Shown: positions 36,476 to 47,946 of the stretch, in pieces | Layout of the letters: each line of letters opens with the position of its first letter | Numbering within the stretch: the first letter of the stretch is position 1 | Assembly: GCA_933228675.1 (NCBI GenBank) | Contig: OW121744.1 | Span: 25,388,642 to 25,452,641, forward strand | Direction: 5' to 3' | Source: Stomorhina lunata | Taxonomy: Eukaryota; Arthropoda; Insecta; Diptera; Rhiniidae | Length of the DNA: 64,000 bases | Made by a program: the position numbers and the translations under genes | The notes under the pieces: model-generated | Seen by the model: the letters and a program-made list of their open reading frames with translations, nothing else | Told to the model about the DNA's origin: nothing | Database searches by the model: none

Positions 36476-36574
36476 AATAAATATCTAACAATGTACTTTA
36501 GGGTGACAATTTTTTGTATGAAGAAAAATGATTTTTCGAATTTTATAACTTTTTCTACATAATATTGTGACACT

Positions 36575-37387
36575 AGGTCTAAAAGTTTAGATCTGCAAAT
36601 TTGAGCCAAATCGGACAACGTTCTATGGGCGCGCATCGGGTCCAAAGTTTAAGAGTCCATTTGTATATGGAAAAATGGGTTATTTTTTTTTTTGCAAAAT
36701 TTAAACCAAAAATAAATAAGTTTTACAATACAAAATAATAGAATATTAAAGAGAACTACCCCAGCTTTATTTCAAATCCTGAAAGACGAAAATCCATGAG
36801 GTAGTTTAAAAGTTATTGCAGTTTTTCCCCGAAAATTAATGTCCTTGAAAACGCGCCTAAGTATATGCACTAAAAATTGTATGTTGTAAATAAAGAAATT
36901 CCAAAGTTGGACATGATTTATAATATGACTTGTTACTAGTAAATAGTTTAGTTTTGTTTGAAGAGCCCATAAAATGAGTCCATTTGTATATGGAAAAATG
37001 GTTTTTTTTTTTTTTTTGCAAAATTTAAACCAAAAATAAATAAGTTTTACAATAGAAAATAATAGAATATTAAAGAGAACTACCCCAGCTTTATTTCAAA
37101 TCCTGAAAGACGAAAATCCATGAGGTAGTTTAAAAGTTATTGCAGTTTTTCCCCGAAAATTAATGTCCTTGAAAACGCGCCTAAGTATATGCACTAAAAT
37201 TTGTATGTTGTAAATAAAGAAATTCCAAAGTTAGACATGATTCATCATTTAATGACTTGTTACTAGTAAATAGTTCAGTTTTGTTTGAAGAGCCCATAAA
37301 AATGGGCTCTTTAACTTTGGACCCAATGCGCGCCCATAGAACGTTGTCCGATTTGGCTCAAATTTTCAGATCTAAACTTTTAGACCT
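36575..37387. mobile_element. Fold-back element: 81-bp inverted repeats around a 322-bp tandem duplication
   Basis: Left arm 36575-36655 and right arm 37307-37387 are inverted copies with about three mismatches. They share AGGTCTAAAAGTTTAGATCT, GAGCCAAATCGGACAACGTT and CTATGGGCGCGCAT. Between them are two nearly identical units 322 bp apart, starting GAGTCCATTTGTATATGG at 36653 and 36975. Each contains GAGAACTACCCCAGCTTTAT, AAGACGAAAATCCATGAGG and GTCCTTGAAAACGCGCC. No protein frame. Class unknown; could be a MITE or a rearranged larger transposon. Confidence 0.8.
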
Positions 37388-37394
37388 GTAGGTC

Positions 37395-37974
37395 GTTTCT
37401 GTAACTCAAAGTGATAAGTTTTCGCAGCGAAAAGTATGAAACAAAAAATTCCACCGTTTCTCGACCTGGAAGAAAAAAGTGTTTCTGTAACTCAAAGTGA
37501 GAACTAGCAACACTGATTACGTTTTTATTGGAAATTTCCAATACATCTGTCAAAAAGAAAACAGCTGGTAGAAAAAGTAAAAACTTATCATAAAAAAAAA
37601 GTTGGTGCAAAAAAAATTTAGTAAAAAGATATAAAAACAAATTAATTAAAAATAAGAAAAAATAGATATATATAAAGACATATTTATTTATTTATATATT
37701 ATTTTAAATGTTTAGTGTTGTGTTGTCAGTTGCCGAACAAAACGATTGCCGAAATAATTTTGAGATTCTTTTAATTTTCTGAAATTAATTAAAATGGAAA
37801 ATATTTGAATAAATAAAATGAAGCAATTGATCACATTTTATTTAATTATATGTTTAAATAATGTATTTGTTTTTATTTTTTAGTACAAATGTTTCTTTTT
37901 CGGCGCCTTTAATTCGTGCGAATTGTTTTGACAGATAAAATTAAAAACTTTTCGCATCGTTCGCATACAGAAAC
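37395..37974. other. Possible decayed inverted-repeat element
   Basis: GTTTCTGTAACTCAAAGTGA is directly repeated at 37395 and 37481. GTTTCTGTA at 37395 faces inverted TACAGAAAC at 37966-37974, with a nearby inverted match of the GCGAAAAGT type. The ends are too degraded to prove a transposon. The 86-codon minus-strand frame 37380-37640 is not recognisable. Confidence 0.3.
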
Positions 37975-38009
37975 AGTTTTAATCGCACATTTCCAATAAA
38001 TTTGACGTA

Positions 38010-39267
38010 AAGAGTGCTCTAAATAAAATTTGTAGTTGGATTTTCTTAAATAAAAATCAAACCTTTTAATATAAAGTCTCTACAAAATACGCAAATATAA
38101 TGACATATTATACAAAATCATTTAGCATTAAAATGTTTACTTAGTACTCCCATTAAAGAGTTTACAGTTGCTTCTGATACCTTTTTGGAGCATGTGTTCC
38201 ACCTGCGCTTAAAATGGGACATGTTCTTGGAAATATTTCCTGTGTTCTTCAATTCCTTTTTTACCAGAGCCCAATACCTTTCCACAGGCCGAAGTTCTGG
38301 ACAGTTAAGTGGATTTGCCTCTCGTGGTACAAAAATGACATTATTCTTTGAGTATGACTCAAGTGCCTTTTTTCCATAATGGCTGATGCCAAATCGGGCC
38401 AAAAAAATGTAGTCACTCTGTGCTCTCTTAAAAAGGGTAACAACCGTTTTTGTAGGCACTCCTTTATATAAATTTCTGTGTTTATTGTGCCAGATGCCAC
38501 AAATACTTTACTTCTTTTGCCACAACTGCAAATAGCTTGCCACACGAGAAACTTCTTAGGAAATTTTGTTTGTTTTTTTGTGCGAGACTCTTGCCGAACA
38601 TTGCCCCTTTTATCAACAACATAAAAATCTTAAACCAGGAAGTTGAGAAAAGTCTGCCAGTACGTATGTTTCATCATCCATCACACAACAGCTGTATTTT
38701 TTTTATAAAATCAGACTTCAATTTTTTCGCTCGTTTTTTTGCTTCTAAGTTCTTTATAGCATTGCGATCTGGAACCTTTTGGACTTTGTATGTCTTCAGT
38801 CCAGCATAAGCTTTGACTCTATGTGCAAAATTCGTAGAACATTTCACCGTACGAGCTGCTTTTCTTAAAGAAGTGTTAGGCGCTCTTCGAAAGAGTCGCT
38901 CGACTTCTTTTGCCTTACCAATATCTGTAGGACCTTTTTTCCTCCCTGATCCAGGTTTTCTTTCAATGCTCAGTTTTTCCTCACACCGTCTGATGGCATT
39001 AGAAACCATTCGAGGGTCAACTTTCAAATTTTTAGCTATTTTTTAAAAGTCCATGACGGATTTTTTTTAAAAGTTTTAATTATATTTTTACGAACTTTTT
39101 TTTCGCAGTCCATTTTGATTGAAATAACTATTGAAAATTAATAATTTCTAAAATAATAGTATCTGACATATCTATAGAAACTAACTTGATCAAAAAATAA
39201 ATTATTTCTTGCACTATGGATAAATTTTGTCTAAAATAGTAAATGCATATTTTTTTAGAACACTCTT
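38010..39267 (-). mobile_element. Tc1/mariner-superfamily transposon relic, TA target duplications
   Basis: It is 1258 bp long. The TIRs are AAGAGTGCTCTAAA (38010-38023) and the reverse complement of AAGAGTGTTCTAAA (39254-39267), one mismatch in 14, flanked by TA at 38008-38009 and 39268-39269. It encodes a frameshifted transposase on the minus strand. Length, TIRs, TA duplication and protein family all agree, so the insertion boundaries are well supported. Confidence 0.92.
38118..39113 (-). pseudogene. Broken Tc1/mariner transposase (DD37E-like spacing)
   Basis: Starts at ATG (complement of 39111-39113) with peptide MDCEKKVRKNI. It continues in pieces in different frames: an HTH-containing N-terminus (KVDPRMVSNAIRRCEEKL, RKPGSGRKKG), the first catalytic Asp in DDETYV, VWQAICSCGKRSK, FWPDLAS with the second Asp, and CPELRPVERYW with the third acidic residue. 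Single-base frame changes lie near 39045, 38675, 38605 and 38385, so no full-length product can be made. By hand count, allowing for the last indel, 37 residues separate the second Asp and the Glu. That resembles DD37E families known from flies and mosquitoes rather than DD34D mariner or DD34E Tc1. It ends with a stop near 38118. Confidence 0.9.
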
Positions 39268-39269
39268 TA

Positions 39270-40480
39270 AGTTGTTGAATGACAGATAGTTCTCACAAAA
39301 ATAATTTACAAAAACACTTGGGTGAAAAAAATGACATTTTATTTCAATTCAACTAGTTTCTTCTTCATTTTCATTGTTCCACTCGAATTAATTGTCAATG
39401 CGAGAGTTACAGGAAATCATTTGGAATCAAAGAAAACAATTTCCCTACCACCCTAATGTACGTACATAATTATTTTGTACTTACCCTACAGTTTCAAATG
39501 CACACGGCCCCAAAACGATACTATCTAGCGAGGAAAAAAATTTTCTTACAGATTAATATAAGATGGAAAAGAAATTAAGAAGAAACTGATTACTTCTTTC
39601 TCGAATTAATCAATAATTATGACAAGTCACGATGAAGAGTAAAACAAAAAAGATTTTTATACCCTAGACAACTAAAGGTAGAAGGAATAAACATGTTGTT
39701 AATATAATTACTTATTATTATAATACTTAAGTACATGGAATGTAGGGAACCATAAGTTTTGTTCTTATAATTATAAATGTCATAAAGTTCTTAACTATTT
39801 GCTTACACATGCGAGTATTAAATATTTTTGGCCAAAAACCACATGTATTTAGATTTCTTGGAAATTGCCATTACCGTTCAGGAACTTCATACATCTATGT
39901 TACATCCATATAACAATAGTATATTTTACTATTTTGGGTTAAATTTGTGGTTAGTTTTAATTAAAATTGTATAATTATATACAAAACATATGAATTAGTA
40001 TTTGGGTATTAGGTATAAAATTATGTGAAAATTTTGTAAATAGACACTCGCAGTTATACCTAAGGATTATGTGGTTTATTTGCATTAATTAATACTTATT
40101 TTGATGTATTGAATTTAATGCAAATATAGTTTTGAATTTAAATAAAATTTGGTTAAGTTTAATTTGGTTGTTATTAATTAAGTACATACCTACATATTTA
40201 TTAATTTACCTATTGCAACAGAACACCTGACAATTACAATTTAGTAATTCAATATTTTCTCTATGTATCTGTGGATTGGTGCTTAAAGGGCCAATCTCAA
40301 TTTTTTGCTGTTTTGAATTGATCATTGCATCACAGCCAACTTTTAACCTAACGCAGAACAGATTTATAAGGGGTTTTCTGGACAATCTTGCTATGACTTT
40401 ACATTGAAAATAAAAACTTTAAATCAATTTTTCTCAAAACTATTTTTTTTTGACATTAGCCCTATTAGCCCCAAGCCACA
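39270..40480. other. Single-copy-looking AT-rich DNA
   Basis: No gene or repeat relative recognised. Confidence 0.45.
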
Positions 40481-40483
40481 GAT

Positions 40484-40726
40484 TTTCTTTAGAAAATCTT
40501 TTGGTAAAAAAATTTTCTATAAAAAAATTTTTGACAAAAAAAATTTCTATAGAAAAATTTTTGATAAAAAAAATTTCTATAGAAAAATTTTTGATAAAAA
40601 AAATTTCCATAGAAAAATTTTTGAAAAAAAAATTTGTATAGAAACATTTTTGAGAAAAAAATTTTCTACAGAAAAAATTTTGGTAAAAAAAATTTCTATA
40701 GAAAAATTTTTGATAAAATATTTTTC
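40484..40726. repeat. CTATAG satellite, TTTTTGATAAAA linker (left of ribozyme element)
   Basis: About eight 30-bp monomers of AAATTTCTATAGAAAAA with TTTTTGATAAAAA. The monomer ends directly at the element's left inverted repeat. Confidence 0.92.
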
Positions 40727-41121
40727 AAAAAGAAGAGTATTCGCATTTGATCCCAAATCTGTTACATTTATTTATTAATGTAACAGACCAATTTATTGAT
40801 CAAAAGCCAAAAAATATTTGCGGTAGATGAAAACTGAAAAATGTTTGTTTTTGTTCAGTCGATAATCTACGCTTTTACTTATGGTTTATGAACATAATTC
40901 TGAAAGGTTTTGTTTGTGAAGTAAGTAATAATTCGAGGTTTTCGATCTGTCTAAATTGGGGATAATCCTCCTGAAGAAATGGCTTAACCAACCATCGAAA
41001 CGCGTCGAGGAATTTGGTTTCTCCACAAAAATTTTTTTTGGCTTTTTATCAATAAATTGGTCTGTTACATTAATAAATAAATGTAACAGATTTGGAATCA
41101 AATGCGAATACTCTTCTTTTT
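40727..41121 (+). mobile_element. Hammerhead-carrying element with ~88-bp inverted repeats, complete copy
   Basis: Left arm 40727-40814 and right arm about 41033-41121 are inverted copies with about two substitutions (AAAAAGAAGAGTATTCGCAT ... CAATTTATTGAT(C/A)AAAAGCC). Each arm contains its own 10-bp-stem palindrome CTGTTACATT/AATGTAACAG. The ~218-bp centre has no frame and carries the hammerhead at its right end. Satellite abuts the left arm; on the right ~37 bp (to about 41158) is shared with 28217-28257 before satellite resumes. Arms alone occur at 16925-17003 and 62873-62955. A non-autonomous Penelope-like or retrozyme-like origin is inferred only from the ribozyme. Confidence 0.85.
40958..41024 (+). 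ncRNA. Type I hammerhead ribozyme, copy 2
   Basis: CTGAAGA (40971-40977) and GAA-A (40997-41000) match the conserved core. Predicted cleavage follows C at 41006. Stem I is TCCTC/GAGGA (40966-40970 with 41007-41011), plus outer GGGGA/TCTCC (40958-40962 with 41020-41024). Stem II is AATGG/CCATC around loop CTTAACCAA, and stem III is ACGCGT. Compared with copy 1, stem II has a G-U changed to G-C but an A·C mismatch at the 10.1-11.1 position, which normally weakens catalysis. This copy may therefore be less active. Confidence 0.75.
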
Positions 41122-41157
41122 AAATAATATTTACATCCCGACTATTTTGTTATTTTT

Positions 41158-43335
41158 TGATAAAATAATTTTCTATAGAAAAATTTTTGATAAAAAAATT
41201 TCTATAAAAAAATTTTTGATAAAAAAATTTTCTATAGAAAAATTTTCGATAAAAAAATTTTCTATAGAAAAATTTTCGATAAAAAAATTTTCTATAGAAA
41301 AATTTTCGATAAAAAAAATTTCTATAGAAAACATTTTGATAAAAAAAATTTTCTATAAGAAAATTTTCGATAAAAACATTTTCTATAGAAAAATTTTTAA
41401 TAAAAAACATATAGAAAAATTTTCTATAGAGAAAATTTTGATAAGAAAATTTTCTATAGAAAAATTTTTAATAAAAAAATTTTCTGCAAAAATTAAAAAA
41501 TTTCTATAGAAAAATTTTTAATAAAAAAAAATTTATAGAAAACTTTTTGATAAAAAAATTTTTCTATAGAAAAATTTTTGATAAAAAAATTTTATATACA
41601 AAAATTTTTAATAAATAAATTATCTATAGAAAAATTTTTGATAAAAAATTTTCTATAGAAAAATTTTTGATAAAAATATTTTCTATAGAAAAATTTTTGA
41701 AAAAAAATTCTATAGAAAACTGTTTGATAAAAAAATTTTCTATAGAAATATTTTTTTTTATAAAAAATCTTTTTGATAAAAAATTTTTTATAGAAAAATG
41801 TTTAATAAAAAAATTACTATAGAAAAACTTTTGATAAAAAAATTTTCTGTAAAAATTTAAAAATTTCTATAGAAAAATTTTCTATAGAAAACTTTTTAAT
41901 AAAAAAAATTATAGAAAACTTTTTGATAAAAAAAATGTTTCTATAGAAAAATTTTTGATAAAAAAATTTTCTATAGAAAAATTTTTGATTAAAAAATTTT
42001 CTATAGAAAAATTTTTGATAAAAAAATTTTCTATAGAAAAATTTTTGATAAAAAAATTTTCTATAGAAAAATTTTTGATAAAAAAATTTTCTATAGAAAA
42101 ATTTTTAATAAAAAAATTTTCTATAGAAAAATTTTTGATAAAAAAATTTTCTATAGAAAAATTTTTGATAAAAAAATTTTCTATGGAAAAATTTCTGATA
42201 AAAAAATTTTCTATAGAGAAAATTTTGAAAAGAAAATTTTCTATAGAAACAGTTTTGATAAAAAATGTTCTGTAAAAATAAAAATATTTCTATAGAAAAA
42301 TTTTTGATAAAAAGAAAAATTTTTGATAGAAAAAATTTCTATAAAAAAATTCTTGATAAAAAAATTTTCTATTGTTGATAAAAAAATTTTCTATAGAAAT
42401 ATTTTTTATAAAAAATCTTTTTGATAACAAATCTTTTATAGAAAAATTTTTAATAAAAAAAATTTCTATAGAAAAATTTTTCATAAAAAAAATTTCTATA
42501 GAAAAATTTTTCATAAAAAAATTTTCTATAGAAAAATATTTGATAAAAAAAAAATTCTATAGAAAACTGTTTGATAAAAAAATTTTCTATTGTTGATAAA
42601 AAATTTTCTATAGAAACATTTTTTATAAAAAATCTTTTTGATAAAAAATTTTTTCTATAGAAAAATTTTTGATAAAAAAATTTTATATTCAAAAATTTTT
42701 AATAAATAAATTTTCTATAGAAAAATTTTTGATAAAAAATTTTCTATAGAAAAATTTTTGAGAAAAAAATTTTCTATAGAAAAATTTTTGATAAAAAAAT
42801 TGTCTATAGAAAAATTTTTGATAAAAAAATTTTCTATAGAAAAATTTTTGATAAAAACATTTTCTATAGAAAAATTTTTGATAAAAAAATGTTCTATAGA
42901 AAAATTTTTGATAAAATAATTTTCTATAGAAAAATTTTTGATAAAAAAATTTTCTATAGAAAAATTTTTGATAAAAAATTTTCTATAGAAAAATTTTTGA
43001 TAAAAAAAATTTTCTATAGAAAAATTTTTGATAAAAAAATTTTCTATAGAAAAATTTTTGATGAAAAAATTTTCTATAAAGAATTTTTTAATAAGAAAAT
43101 TTTCTATAGAAAAATTTTTGATAAAAAAATTTTCTACAGCAAAATTTTTGATGAAAAAATTTCTATAGAAAAATTTTTGATAAAAAATTTTCTATAGAAA
43201 AATTTTTGATAAAAAAAATATAGAAAAATTGTTGATAAAAAAAATTTCTTTACAAAAATTTTTGATAAAAAAATTTTCTACAGAAAAATTTTTGATAACA
43301 AAATTTCTTTATAAAAACTTTTTAATAAAAAACGT
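41158..43335. repeat. CTATAG satellite with 30-bp homogeneous blocks
   Basis: Monomers of AAAATTTTCTATAGAAAAA plus TTTTTGATAAA. Near-perfect 30-bp periodicity at about 41950-42190 and 42760-43060, diverged between. A larger duplication is visible: an ATTTTCTATTGTTGATAAAA landmark occurs at 42364 and about 42584, each followed by TTTTTATAAAAAATCTTTTT. Open frames such as 41102-41509, 41955-42275 and 42889-43197 reflect the 30-bp period. Confidence 0.95.
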
Positions 43336-43344
43336 TATAACTAC

Positions 43345-43432
43345 ACATGGAAAAAATACCTTTTTTAGTTAAAAGTATAAAAAACGGCAACTCTGCCGAG
43401 TATTTTTTGTTCTGTTCTCTTTGCGCCGATCC
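43345..43432 (-). repeat. Array-flanking sequence, inverted partner of 23232-23335
   Basis: Reverse complement reads ATCGGCGCAAAGAGAACAGA, then AACAAAAAATACTCGGCAGA and TTTATACTTTTAACTAAAA, matching 23232-23315 with a few changes. It lies directly at the right end of the array. Confidence 0.88.
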
Positions 43433-45250
43433 AAGATTATAAGTCCGTCGCCAACTTTTCTACATATAAAAAAAAATTAATTTTGAATAATTTCTTTTCA
43501 TGATTTTTGGAGATAAATTTTTTAAAAATATATATTTTTTTTACAATTACAGATATTTTGGATCTTTACTAATATGGGTAAGTTTAAAATAAATTTCTTT
43601 TTATTTGTGATTTCATAACTAAATACATTAATTGAAATTGTATTAAAACAAGTTTAATTTATCTATAGAAACATTGAGCGACAATCTAAGTTTTCTACAG
43701 AAATTTGGGTAACAGCCTTACTTTATTCAAATGATTTGAAAACAAAATTTTCGCTCACAAAACGAGGCTTTCCCTTTTGGGACAAGTTATAAAAAAAACC
43801 TTGAAACTTTTCAAATGGAAAACGAAAAAATTGAGGGAAAACTTTTTATCCATACATCTCTAGGACGAAAACTAAAACATGATGGCAGCGAATACATAGT
43901 AAAATAAAATTTCCAAATAATATTCAGTCATGAAGAAAATATGTATTATTTGAGCAAACAGTAAAATGTCATGAACAAAATAAGGGGTAATAATGAATAT
44001 CAAGCAAACAAACCTTTTAGTTTTTAACTTTGTCTAACAAACACACAGAATAGTAACACTGTGCGCCCTTCATTAATATTTTAAAACTCAAATAAAATTT
44101 ATTTTGTGAGCATGTGGGTGACCTTCATATACATAAAGTTTAAATGTAAGTTTAGTTTCACGATTGTAAAATTTAAATTTCATAAGTTAATTGTTAAATT
44201 ATATAACCCCACGGCTACAGAGGAAAACAGTGGAACGAGAAACGTTTGATAGAAGTTTTTAAGGCTTCAGGCTAACGTAATCGGGTTTTCTATACAGAAA
44301 ATTTGGCTTTAGCCTTTGTTGGTATCTAAAGGTAATAACTTCATATAGTTCCTGCAAGAAGTTTTTGATCATAGTTTTCTTTAGATGAGGAGCCCTAAAC
44401 TTACAAATATCCAACACACACCCTTATTGGAATGATGTGCATGTAGTCACGTCATTGTGTTTAGCAAATTAAATAGTTAAACAATTTTTCTCTAATCCTC
44501 TGGAAAACTATTGCGGTAGACTTGTAGTTTAAGAGCTAAAAGAAAAGTTTTGCAATAGCAACGAATTAAGTCTTTGCTAATTGACTTAACCAAAGACAAA
44601 CCGACATCAAACCAAGTCCAAGGGTAAAATGTATTTGATAAACTGAGTTTTCTTTTCTTATTTTATCTTAACAAAAACTAAATTTTCCCACTTTGCAAAA
44701 AAAAACCACAAAATATTTTTTGTGCCAAAGCCAACTTTATTCTTCTGTAATGAAATTGCCAGGAACAATAGAAAATCATTTAATAAATAAACAGTTTATT
44801 AAAAGTTTATTTAAATATTTTGTTTAGTCCTTTAGCCCCTTTGAATTTGTTAAGGAAAATATTTTCATTTTGTTAATATACATACAAAGACAATAAAATA
44901 ACATACATACCCAGCAGTTTCAAAATAAATTGCTTTTTCTAAGAACACTTCACAGGACCAAAAGCCACTTTCACATTGTCCTAGTGATCCTATTGACCCC
45001 TTCTAGTTAAGAGGAACATGTAAAAAACTCTTGACATTTCATCAGTATTAGTAATGGTACTTCAGTTTAGTCTTCTGGGTATGTATGTGTGTTTATATCC
45101 ATGCGAATGTGTATCTGTAAAAGTATTTTCTTTGAAGTAAAATTTTATTAAATTCTATTTAGGTGAACATATTGTCTGTATCTGTGTAAAACATAAAATG
45201 TCTTTCGATATCAAACGATTTTTTTGTATGTTCCCAACAAAAGAGTTAAC
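43433..45250. other. Single-copy-looking DNA with one splice-site pair
   Basis: No long frame. At 43530-43583 there is a T-rich tract ending TTACAATTACAG, 25 nt containing ATATGG, then GGTAAGTTT, which resembles acceptor, micro-exon and donor. Otherwise nothing recognised. Confidence 0.4.
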
Positions 45251-45399
45251 ATTTATTCTGTTTTGTTGAAAAAGGCTAATCAACATATACAAAATTATAT
45301 GTAGAAAAACCTTTTAATCAAAAAATTTCTGAAAAAAATTTTTATATTGAAAATTTTTTAAAGAAACAAATTCTAAAATTTTCTATGGAAACATTTTTA
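45251..45399. repeat. Left remnant of AT satellite interrupted by the mini-me-like insertion
   Basis: GAAAAAGGCTAATCAACATA, TTTTAATCAAAAAATTT, AAGAAACAAATTCTAAAATT and TTCTATGGAAACATTTTT match 49755-49880, 50080-50120 and 50285-50400 in the array to the right. Host sequence continues at 49593. Confidence 0.85.
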
Positions 45400-46840
45400 T
45401 ACCCACCATCAAAAAGAATGGGGGGTATATTGAGATTGTCATTCCGTTTGTAATTTCCTTAATATTGGCTCAAAAATCAAAAACGATATATATTCTGAAT
45501 CCTTATGAAATTCTAAGACGATTGAGCGATGTCCGTCTGTCTGTCCGTCTGTCTGTCCGTCTGTCTGTCCGTCTGTCTGTCTGTCTGTTGAAATCACTAT
45601 AACGCCCAAACGAAAGGAGCTAGCTCACTGAAACTTAGCAAAAACATTCTTCATTTATGAGAAAATTTTGGTATTGAAATTGGGCAAAATCGGTTAACAT
45701 TTGACCATAGCTCCCGTATAACCTCGTCTAGACTAGTCGCTTATTTGCTAATAACTAAAAAATTATAATAGCTATGATGACAAAATTTGGTATCTAGAAG
45801 TTTTCCATAATCACTAGGCAGCATATAAAATTTCATCGAAATCGGTTCACATTTAACCATAGCTCCCATATAAAAAACATACGGAAACAGCCAAAATTCC
45901 ACCTGAAATTCACTTAAATGCCAATAAATGCTAAAATGTAATAGCTTTAGCCACCAAATTTAGCACAAATAAGTCTTATGTGAATACGAGCCAGTGTGCA
46001 AAATTTTGTCACAATCGGTCACCATTTGACCATAGCTCCCATATAAAGAACTTACGGAAACACAAAAATACAAAAAGAAAAGGGGGTTTATGTCCGTCTG
46101 TCCGTTAGATAAAAGCGCGATAGCGCCTTAACTGAAAGGGCTACATCAACAAAATTTTGCAAAAGCAAGTCTTATGTGAATGCCAGTCAGTGTGCAAAAT
46201 TTTGTTACAATCGGTCACCATTTGACCATAGCTCCCATATAAAAAACTTACAGAAACACAAAAATACAAAAAGAAAAGGATATTTATGTCCGTCTGTCCG
46301 TCAGATAAAAGCGCGACAGCTCCTTAACTACAAAAGCTAGAGAGACAAAATTTTACAAAAGTATTTCCGATATGTAACAAAAGTTGTGTACTGAAAATGG
46401 GCGAAATCGGTTCACATTTAGTTAGAGCTCCCATATAATCCCGCCCCGGGAAACACATAAGTGCTGATAAATTGAGTACAATTGTGATAGCTATGACGAC
46501 TAAATTTAGTATATAGAAGTTTTATGCAACTATTGGTCAGTATATCAAATTTTATAGGAATCGGTCCATATTTGACTATAGCTTTCATATAAAAAACACT
46601 CCCGGAAACCAAAAAATCGGTCAACATTTGGCTATAATTCTTATATATTTATATTACATCCCCTTTTTTATACCCACCATCAAAAAGAATGGGGGGTATA
46701 TTGAGATTGTCATTCCGTTTGTAATTTCCTTAATATTGGCTCAAAAATCAAAAACGATATATATTCTGAATCCTTATGAAATTCTAAGACGATTGAGCGA
46801 TGTCCGTCTGTCTGTCCGTCTGTCTGTCCGTCTGTCTGTC

Positions 46841-46871
<31 letters not shown>

Positions 46872-47908
46872 CTGTTGAAATCACTATAACGCCCAAACGA
46901 AAGGAGCTAGCTCACTGAAACTTAGCAAAAACATTCTTCATTTATGAGAAAATTTTGGTATTGAAATTGGGCAAAATCGGTTAACATTTGACCATAGCTC
47001 CCGTATAACCTCGTCTAGACTAGTCGCTTATTTGCTAATAACTAAAAAATTATAATAGCTATGATGACAAAATTTGGTATCTAGAAGTTTTCCATAATCA
47101 CTAGGCAGCATATAAAATTTCATCGAAATCGGTTCACATTTAACCATAGCTCCCATATAAAAAACATACGGAAACAGCCAAAATTCCACCTGAAATTCAC
47201 TTAAATGCCAATAAATGCTAAAATGTAATAGCTTTGGCCACCAAATTTAGCACAAATAAGTCTTATGTGAATACCAGCCAGTGTGCAAAATTTTGTTACA
47301 ATCGGTCACCATTTGACCATAGCTCCCATATAAAAAACTTACAGAAACACAAAAATACAAAAAGAAAAGGATATTTATGTCCGTCTGTCCGTCAGATAAA
47401 AGCGCGACAGCTCCTTAACTACAAAAGCTAGAGAGACAAAATTTTACAAAAGTATTTCCGATATGTAACAAAAGTTGTGTACTGAAAATGGGCGAAATCG
47501 GTTCACATTTAGTTAGAGCTCCCATATAATCCCGCCCCGGGAAACACATAAATGCTGATAAATTGAGTACAATTGTGATAGCTATGACGACTAAATTTAG
47601 TATATAGAAGTTTTATGCAACTATTGGTCAGTATATCAAATTTTATAGGAATCGGTCCATATTTGACTATAGCTTTCATATAAAAAACACTCCCGGAAAC
47701 CAAAAAATCGGTCAACATTTGGCTATAATTCTTATATATTTATATTACATCCCCTTTTTTATACCCACCATCAAAAAGAATGGGGGGTATATTCAGATTG
47801 TCAATCCGTTTGTAATTTCCTTAATATTGGCTCAAAAATCAAAAACGATATATATTCTGAATCCTTATAAAATTCTAAGACGATTGAGCGATGTCCGTCT
47901 GTCTGTCC

Positions 47909-47946
<38 letters not shown>

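Noticed and set aside
37380..37640. 86-codon minus-strand frame MFLYLFTKFFLHQ...
   Set aside because: No recognisable domain. It overlaps repeated GTTTCTGTAACTCAAAGTGA sequence and begins in T/A-rich DNA.
38185..39046. Plus-strand frames 38185-38379, 38537-38809 and 38813-39046
   Set aside because: Antisense shadows of the minus-strand transposase relic.
41102..43197. Several 70-135-codon Lys/Phe/Ile-rich frames on both strands
   Set aside because: KKFSIEKFLI-type strings are the 30-bp satellite read in frame. Similar strings occur on the opposite strand.
46628..46918. 96-codon frame starting MAIILIYLYYIPFF, also at 47719-47949
   Set aside because: Spans the element junction and the GTCY microsatellite (RLSVRLSV). 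It is duplicated with the element, not a gene.
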